Origin: Caulobacteraceae bacterium
Lineage (GTDB): Bacteria; Pseudomonadota; Alphaproteobacteria; Caulobacterales; Caulobacteraceae
Reading direction: 5' to 3'
DNA length: 9,807 nt
NCBI GenBank assembly: GCA_947479185.1
Contig: CANJYY010000066.1
Coordinates: 1 to 9,807, forward strand
The notes below the pieces were generated by a model that worked only from the letters and a program-made list of their open reading frames with translations, had not been told where the DNA came from and did not search any database. This document shows positions 5,764 through 9,807 of the stretch, piece after piece. The translations under genes were made by a program, and so were the position numbers. Position 1 is the stretch's first letter; the number at the start of each line of letters is the position of its first letter.

Positions 5764-8274
5764 ATGAGTGATCGTTCCACAGGCCAGGCTGCGCACAGGC
5801 TCGTGGCGGTGCTCGGCCCGACCAACACCGGCAAGACCCACCTCGCCGTCGAGCGGATGCTGGGCCACCACAGCGGCATGATCGGCCTGCCGCTGCGGCT
5901 GCTGGCGCGCGAAATCTATGACCGGGTGGTGCGGCTGAAAGGGCCGCGCGAGGTGGCGCTGATCACCGGCGAGGAAAAGATCGTCCCGCCGCGGCCGCAG
6001 TATTTCATCTGCACCGTCGAGGCCATGCCGCTGGGCCGCGAGGTCGACTTCCTGGCCGTCGACGAGATCCAGCTGTGCGCCGATCCCGAGCGCGGCCACG
6101 TGTTCACCCACCGGCTGCTGCATGCGCGCGGCAAGCAGGAGACCATGCTGCTGGGGGCCGGGACCATGGCCCCGCTGGTGCGGCGGCTGCTGCCCGGCGT
6201 CGAGATCATCGAGCGGGAGCGGTTCTCCAGCCTGCGCTACACGGGCAGCAAGAAGCTGACCCGCCTGCCCCGCCGCAGCGCCGTGGTCGCTTTCAGCGCC
6301 GACAATGTCTACGCCATCGCCGAGCTGATCCGCCGCCAGCGGGGCGGCGCGGCCGTGGTCATGGGCTCGCTCAGCCCGCGCACCCGCAACGCCCAGGTGG
6401 CGCTGTACCAGTCCGGCGAGGTCGATTTTCTCGTCGCCACCGACGCCATCGGCATGGGCCTGAACATGGACGTCGACCATGTGGCCTTCGCCGGCCTGCG
6501 CAAGTTCGACGGCAGGAAGACCCGCTGGCTGCATCCACAGGAGGTCGGCCAGATCGCCGGGCGGGCCGGGCGGCACGTCAAGGACGGCACCTTCGGCGTC
6601 ACCGGCGAGGCCGAGGACATGGACGAGGACCTGGTGCTCAGCGTCGAGAACCACGCCTTCCAGCCGGTCGCCGGGGCCCAGTGGCGCAACCACCGGCTCG
6701 ACTTCGACAACCTGCCGTCGCTGATCCGCTCGCTGGACGCCACGCCCAACCGCGAGGGGCTGGCCCTGTCGGCCGAGGCGCTGGATGAGCAGGCGCTCAA
6801 GCGGCTGGCCGAGGACGCCGACATCGTCCACCGGGTGCGCGACCGGGTCGCGCTCGAGCGGTTGTGGGAGGTCTGCCAGACCCCGGACTTCCGCAAGCAG
6901 ACCACGGACGAGCATCTGCGGCTGATCCGGACCCTGTTCGAGAACCTGACCACCGGCCGGCGTCGGCTGCCGGAGGACTGGATGCAGGGGCAGTTCAAGG
7001 GCCTCGACCGCACCGACGGCGAGATCGACACCCTGGCCACCCGGCTCGCCGGCGTGCGGACGCTGGCCTATGTCGCCAACCGGCCTGACTGGCTGGTCGA
7101 TCCGACCCACTGGCAGGGGGTGACGCGCGGGCTGGAAGAGCGGCTGTCCGACGCCCTGCACGAGAAGCTGATGGCCCGGTTCATCGACCGGCGGACCAGC
7201 GTGCTGATGCGGCAGTTGGGCGAGCGGTCCGAGATGCTGGCCGGCGTGGCCGAGGACGGCACGGTGACCGTCGAGGGCCATGTGGTCGGCCGGCTGCAGG
7301 GGCTGATGTTCCAGGGGGCCAAGGCCGCCTCCTCGCTGGAGGAGAAGGCGCTGCGCGGCGCGGCCCAGCGGGCGGTCGGACCGGAGGTCTCGCGGCGGCT
7401 GGGCCAGCTGGCCGGCGAGGATGACGACGCCTTCAGCGTGACGCCCGACGGCGCGGTGCTGTGGCACGGCGCGGCGGCCGGCCAGATCATCGAGGGCGGC
7501 AAGGTGCGGCTGCTGGGCGAGCTGGGGCCCGAGACGGCCCGGGAGCGCGCGCGACAACGGCTGCAGGCCTTCCTGGCCGCCGAGCGCGAGCGGCGGCTGG
7601 CCCCGCTGGTCAGGCTGGAACAGGCCATGGCCGCCGGCCAGGTGAAGGGTCTGCCGCGCGGCATCGGCCATCGGCTGGTCGAGGCCGGCGGGCTACTGGA
7701 CCGGCGGGTTGTCGAGGCCGACCTGAAAGCGCTGAGCCAGGCCGAGCGGCGGTCCCTGCGGTCGCTGGGCGTGCGCATCGGGGCGTTCAGCCTGTTCATG
7801 CCGGGGCTGCTGGAGCCGGAGGCGCTGGCCTTCGCCCAGGCCATGGTCGGCGGGGCCTGGCGGCCGCCGCTGGACGCGCTGAGCCGCCTGCCGACGCCGG
7901 CGCCCGATCCGCGCGTGCTGGCGGCCCGGGGGCTGCGCGCCGTGGGCGCGTTCGCCGCGCCCGTCGCGCAACTGGAGGCGCTGGACGAACTGCTGCGGGC
8001 CGGCTTCAAGCCGAGCACCGGCATCATCCTGAGCGATGCGGCGCGCGAGGGCCTGGGCTGGAGCGCCGCCGAGGCGGGGGCGATCCTGCGGGCGCTGGGC
8101 TTCACCCCGATCAGCCGCAGCGAGCCGATCGCCTGGCGCCGGCGCGCCGACAAGCCGGCGGAGACCGCCGCGCCGCCGCCCGCCCATTCGCCGTTCGCCG
8201 CCCTGGCGGGGCTCAAGGTCGCGCCGCCGGCCCGCCGCCGCCGGCCGAAACGCCGCAAACCCGCCGCGTCATGA
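5764..8274 (+). CDS. Suv3-like DExH-box RNA helicase
   Basis: This 836-residue cytoplasmic protein resembles the mitochondrial Suv3 RNA helicases, which unwind RNA 3'-5' with ATP and in mitochondria feed RNA to a degrading enzyme. Motifs in order: Walker A GPTNTGKT (18-25), LPLRLLAREIYD (42-53), ITGEE (67-71), CTVEAMPL (83-90), DEIQ (100-103) for Walker B, GAGTM (131-135) at the motif III position, VVMGSLSPRTRNAQ (198-211), VATDAIGMGLN (224-234) and QIAGRAGR (263-270). The helicase core therefore occupies about the first 300 residues. A long C-terminal region follows, including the block SLFMPGLLEPEALAFAQAMV (676-695) that I associate with alphaproteobacterial members, and a basic tail RRRRPKRRKP (824-833) likely to bind RNA. 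The ATG is close to Walker A, as usual for the group; no good Shine-Dalgarno is seen. The bacterial function is not well defined, but the adjacent S4 protein supports an RNA or ribosome role. Confidence 0.88.
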   Translation: MSDRSTGQAAHRLVAVLGPTNTGKTHLAVERMLGHHSGMIGLPLRLLAREIYDRVVRLKGPREVALITGEEKIVPPRPQYFICTVEAMPLGREVDFLAVDEIQLCADPERGHVFTHRLLHARGKQETMLLGAGTMAPLVRRLLPGVEIIERERFSSLRYTGSKKLTRLPRRSAVVAFSADNVYAIAELIRRQRGGAAVVMGSLSPRTRNAQVALYQSGEVDFLVATDAIGMGLNMDVDHVAFAGLRKFDGRKTRWLHPQEVGQIAGRAGRHVKDGTFGVTGEAEDMDEDLVLSVENHAFQPVAGAQWRNHRLDFDNLPSLIRSLDATPNREGLALSAEALDEQALKRLAEDADIVHRVRDRVALERLWEVCQTPDFRKQTTDEHLRLIRTLFENLTTGRRRLPEDWMQGQFKGLDRTDGEIDTLATRLAGVRTLAYVANRPDWLVDPTHWQGVTRGLEERLSDALHEKLMARFIDRRTSVLMRQLGERSEMLAGVAEDGTVTVEGHVVGRLQGLMFQGAKAASSLEEKALRGAAQRAVGPEVSRRLGQLAGEDDDAFSVTPDGAVLWHGAAAGQIIEGGKVRLLGELGPETARERARQRLQAFLAAERERRLAPLVRLEQAMAAGQVKGLPRGIGHRLVEAGGLLDRRVVEADLKALSQAERRSLRSLGVRIGAFSLFMPGLLEPEALAFAQAMVGGAWRPPLDALSRLPTPAPDPRVLAARGLRAVGAFAAPVAQLEALDELLRAGFKPSTGIILSDAAREGLGWSAAEAGAILRALGFTPISRSEPIAWRRRADKPAETAAPPPAHSPFAALAGLKVAPPARRRRPKRRKPAAS

Positions 8275-8291
8275 GCCCCGTCCGCCGATGA
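8271..8291 (+). other. Six-codon mini-ORF bridging the helicase and S4 genes
   Basis: ATG at 8271 overlaps the helicase stop (ATGA, 8271-8274), reads MSPVRR, and stops with TGA at 8289-8291, which overlaps the S4 start (ATGA, 8288-8291). No Shine-Dalgarno is visible before the S4 gene. Ribosomes could step from one gene to the next by two stop-start events. The arrangement is seen directly; translation of the mini-ORF is inference and chance is possible. Confidence 0.35.
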
Positions 8292-8572
8292 GCGAGGAGT
8301 CCTGTCGCGCGGATGTCTGGCTGTGGCGCGCCCGGTTCTTCAAGACCCGGTCGATGGCGGCCCGCTTTGTCGACGAGGGACGAATCCGCTTCACGCGGGC
8401 CGGGGCTGAAGGCCGGCTGGACAAGGCCTCCCGCGGCCTGAAACGGGGCGATCAGCTGGTCTTCGCCCTCGGCGGCCGGGTCGTCGCGGTGCGGCTGGAG
8501 GGCCTCGGCGACCGGCGCGGCCCTCCCGCCGAGGCCCGCGCGCTCTATGCGCCGCTTGAGGCCTCCGAATGA
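8288..8572 (+). CDS. S4-domain RNA-binding protein, Hsp15-like
   Basis: This 94-residue protein is an S4-fold RNA-binding domain of the HslR/Hsp15 type. The block RADVWLWRARFFKTRSMAARFV (7-28) parallels RLDKWLWAARFYKTRALA of E. coli Hsp15, followed by the EGRIRFTRAG turn (30-39), the LKRGDQLVF strand (51-59) and a RRGPPAEARALYAPL end (77-90) similar to RRPASEAALLYEE. E. coli Hsp15 (133 residues) binds free 50S subunits that carry a stalled nascent chain; this protein has the S4 core but lacks the long basic C-terminal extension. ATG 8288 is chosen because the fold starts there and no in-frame start lies closer upstream. It starts 13 bases after the helicase stop, so the two genes are probably co-transcribed and act in RNA or ribosome quality control. 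The exact role is inferred from the family. Confidence 0.85.
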   Translation: MSEESCRADVWLWRARFFKTRSMAARFVDEGRIRFTRAGAEGRLDKASRGLKRGDQLVFALGGRVVAVRLEGLGDRRGPPAEARALYAPLEASE

Positions 8573-8593
8573 CGTTTCGCGGCGCCGGCGCGG

Positions 8594-8612
8594 GGTCAGA
8601 TCAAATCTGACC
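8594..8612. terminator. Perfect hairpin after the S4 gene, possible terminator or repeat
   Basis: GGTCAGAT (8594-8601) and ATCTGACC (8605-8612) pair perfectly around CAA. GGCCCCCTTGAG and then TTTT (8625-8628) follow. The T run is too far for a textbook terminator, but the position, 21 bases after the S4 stop, suits an end of transcription. The GGGGTCAGAT form also resembles palindromic repeats scattered in other genomes. Confidence 0.45.
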
Positions 8613-8656
8613 GGCCCCCTTGAGTTTTCCTGTCGCCGCTGAGAGACCTCGCCGCA

Positions 8657-8684
8657 TTGACAAGCCGGCCCCTGCCTTTGAAAA
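8657..8684 (+). promoter_or_regulatory. Candidate promoter of fdxA
   Basis: A perfect TTGACA -35 lies at 8657-8662, but the best -10 at 16 bp spacing (TGAAAA, 8679-8684) matches only half of the consensus. A start near 8691 would leave a leader of about 33 nt. An activator or alternative sigma factor could make up for the poor -10. Confidence 0.35.
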
Positions 8685-8723
8685 GGCGCGCGCACTCAAC
8701 CATCTGGACCGCCAAGTTCCCCG

Positions 8724-9065
8724 ATGACCTACATCGTCACCGACGCCTGCATCAAATGTAAGTTCATGGACTGCGTCGAGGTTTGCCCCGTCGACTGCTT
8801 CTATGAAGGTGAGAACTTCCTCGCCATCAGCCCCGACGAATGCATCGACTGCGGCGTCTGCGAACCCGAGTGCCCGGTCGACGCGATCAAGCCGGACACC
8901 GAGGACGAGCCCGACGGCAAGTGGCTGAAGATCAACTCCGAGTTCGCCAAGATCTGGCCGAACATCACGCTGAAGGGCGAGCCGCCGGCCGACGCCGCCG
9001 ACTTCGAGCGCGAGACCGGAAAGTTCGAGAAATACTTCAGCGACAAGCCCGGCAAGGGGTCGTGA
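8724..9065 (+). CDS. fdxA: Seven-iron ferredoxin FdxA ([3Fe-4S][4Fe-4S])
   Basis: This 113-residue soluble electron carrier matches the Azotobacter vinelandii ferredoxin I type. Its nine cysteines (9, 12, 17, 21, 25, 40, 43, 46, 50) fall at the Azotobacter positions shifted by one. By that comparison Cys9, 17 and 50 bind the [3Fe-4S] cluster, Cys21, 40, 43 and 46 bind the [4Fe-4S] cluster, and Cys12 and 25 are free. The second motif reads [13 protein letters not shown] (40-52). The C-terminal half ([20 protein letters not shown], then a charged end) is the usual FdxA extension, absent from small 2[4Fe-4S] ferredoxins. ATG 8724 is the only sensible start; no strong Shine-Dalgarno is visible. 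It sits alone between the S4 gene and cdnL, with its own candidate promoter. Its redox partner cannot be named from the window; low-potential housekeeping electron transfer is the family role. Confidence 0.95.
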   Translation: MTYIVTDACIKCKFMDCVEVCPVDCFYEGENFLAISPDECIDCGVCEPECPVDAIKPDTEDEPDGKWLKINSEFAKIWPNITLKGEPPADAADFERETGKFEKYFSDKPGKGS

Positions 9066-9068
9066 CCC

Positions 9069-9119
9069 AAGGGTAGCTGAATCCCGAGCAGTCCAGCCGG
9101 CTTTCGCAACCCTTTCTTT
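9069..9119 (+). terminator. Possible fdxA terminator
   Basis: AAGGGT (9069-9074) can pair with ACCCTT (9109-9114), closing a long loop with smaller internal pairings, and TCTTT (9115-9119) follows. The long loop makes this only a weak terminator candidate. Confidence 0.25.
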
Positions 9120-9130
9120 AGGCTCGATTT

Positions 9131-9139
9131 TGTGATAGG
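9131..9139 (+). promoter_or_regulatory. Candidate extended -10 element for cdnL
   Basis: TGT followed by GATAGG forms an extended -10 (TGn plus a TATAAT-like hexamer). The -35 region 17 bp upstream (CCTTTC, 9111-9116) is poor, as is common with extended -10 promoters. Transcription from here would give a leader of about 220 nt. Confidence 0.3.
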
Positions 9140-9145
9140 GTGTTG

Positions 9146-9365
9146 ACTGACGTGACGGGTCCGCCGTCGCGCCTTGGTTCAAGAACAGCCGCATCCGAAC
9201 GGCGCGCCTGCGAAGGCGAGGGTGTCCTAACGGTCTATCCAATCTGAGACGGCGCACTCCGCGACCCCCATCGCGGTCGGAGGAGCTTTCGCTGTCGACA
9301 GACAGGCCTGGATGCGGCCCGCGAGGCGAAACCTCGCGGACAGGGTGCAAGAGAAGGACGAACAT
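9146..9365 (+). other. Structured leader upstream of cdnL
   Basis: This gene-free stretch holds several stems: CGCC/GGCG around 9208-9225, CCGCGA/TCGCGG (9259-9264, 9271-9276), the 10-bp palindrome CTGTCGACAG (9292-9301), and a perfect 8-bp stem CCGCGAGG/CCTCGCGG (9319-9326, 9332-9339) with loop CGAAA. The last ends 11 bases before the ribosome-binding site GAGAAGGA (9351-9358). It matches no riboswitch class that I recognise. Confidence 0.45.
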
Positions 9366-9807
9366 ATGAGCAAGTCTGGTCTGGCGTTTTCGGTCGACGA
9401 CCACGTGGTCTACCCCGCCCATGGCGTGGGCACGATCCGTGCCGTGGAGACCCAGGAAGTCGCCGGCATGTCGCTCGAGGTCTATGTCATCACCTTCGAC
9501 CACGAGAAGATGACGCTGCGCGTTCCGACCAAGAAGGCGGTCACCTCCGGCCTGCGTCCGCTGGCCGAGGGCAATGTCGTGTCCAAGGCCCTGACGACCC
9601 TGAAGGGTCGCGCCCGGGTCAAGCGCACCATGTGGTCGCGTCGCGCGCAGGAGTACGAAGCCAAGATCAACTCCGGCGACCTGATCTCGATCGCCGAGGT
9701 CGTCCGCGACCTGCACCGCGCCGAGAACCAGCCTGAACAGTCCTATTCGGAGCGTCAGCTCTATGAATCGGCGCTGGACCGCATGGCCCGCGAAGTCGCC
9801 GCCATCG
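9366..9807 (+). CDS. cdnL: CdnL/CarD-family RNA polymerase-binding regulator (3' end missing)
   Basis: The first 147 residues are present and the frame is open at the right edge; family members are about 160-170 residues, so only a short end is missing. CdnL/CarD binds the beta subunit of RNA polymerase and stabilises open promoter complexes, notably at rRNA and other growth genes. The N-terminal Tudor-like polymerase-interacting domain is residues 8-66 (VDDHVVYPAHGVGTI, then VYVITFDHEKMTLRVPTKKA). The helical DNA-binding domain follows, with RVKRTMWSRRAQEYEAKINS (84-103); Trp90 corresponds to the tryptophan that wedges into the minor groove at the -10 in mycobacterial CarD. ATG 9366 has a good GAGAAGGA seven bases upstream. 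An in-frame ATG at 9312 would add 18 residues with no strong ribosome-binding site and is less likely. CdnL rather than the larger myxobacterial CarD is meant, as no HMGA-like tail is expected. Confidence 0.93.
   Translation, partial: MSKSGLAFSVDDHVVYPAHGVGTIRAVETQEVAGMSLEVYVITFDHEKMTLRVPTKKAVTSGLRPLAEGNVVSKALTTLKGRARVKRTMWSRRAQEYEAKINSGDLISIAEVVRDLHRAENQPEQSYSERQLYESALDRMAREVAAI

Noticed and set aside
3984..5879. Long open frame of 631 codons on the minus strand
   Set aside because: It lies opposite the amidohydrolase gene, has no family motifs and has the composition expected from the complement of high-GC coding DNA.
5668..7671. Long open frame of 667 codons on the minus strand
   Set aside because: It is antisense to the helicase, whose motifs are complete; the translation is low-complexity Gln/Gly/His/Ala-rich and unlike a real protein.
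8601..9716. Open frame of 371 codons on the minus strand across fdxA and cdnL
   Set aside because: It spans two well-identified plus-strand genes and their leader and has no family resemblance.

Overview
The window is high-GC chromosomal DNA from an alphaproteobacterium, most likely a member of the Caulobacteraceae (Caulobacter, Brevundimonas or Phenylobacterium). This rests on family content: a CobT-type aerobic cobaltochelatase subunit, an UrcA-family secreted protein, alphaproteobacterial L28, a Suv3-like helicase next to an S4 protein, a seven-iron FdxA ferredoxin and a CdnL/CarD regulator. The placement is from memory of these families, not from a search. Eight genes read rightwards and one (rpmB) leftwards. 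I see no phage, IS transposase, CRISPR, tRNA or rRNA, and no defence or secretion system. The content is largely core metabolism and gene expression.

Bases 1-2702 are a tightly packed operon: the 3' end of cobT, a phytase-like (esterase-like) lipoprotein, and lldD. The joins are TGATG and ATGA stop/start overlaps, so translation is probably coupled. Bases 2703-3172 hold a control region with a 12-bp direct repeat at a 21-bp period, followed by a small secreted UrcA-family protein. Two GC-rich hairpins (3185-3251) separate it from the convergent rpmB, which has a well-formed sigma70-type promoter on the minus strand.

Bases 3664-4064 carry no gene. They hold a roughly 170-bp imperfect inverted-repeat element, then a probable promoter and an operator-like inverted repeat ahead of an exported YtcJ-type amidohydrolase (4065-5726). 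Next come a Suv3-like RNA helicase (5764-8274) and an Hsp15-like S4 protein (8288-8572). Their junction contains a six-codon mini-ORF whose start overlaps the helicase stop and whose stop overlaps the S4 start.

After a 151-base gap with a perfect hairpin comes fdxA. A 300-base, hairpin-rich leader then precedes cdnL, which runs off the right edge. The helicase, S4 protein, FdxA and CdnL form an RNA/transcription and redox housekeeping block; I recall this order as recurrent in alphaproteobacteria. I did not find a clearly new multi-gene system. The most unusual signals are regulatory: the tandem repeat before the UrcA-family gene, the operator-like region before the amidohydrolase, the helicase/S4 mini-ORF relay and the structured cdnL leader.
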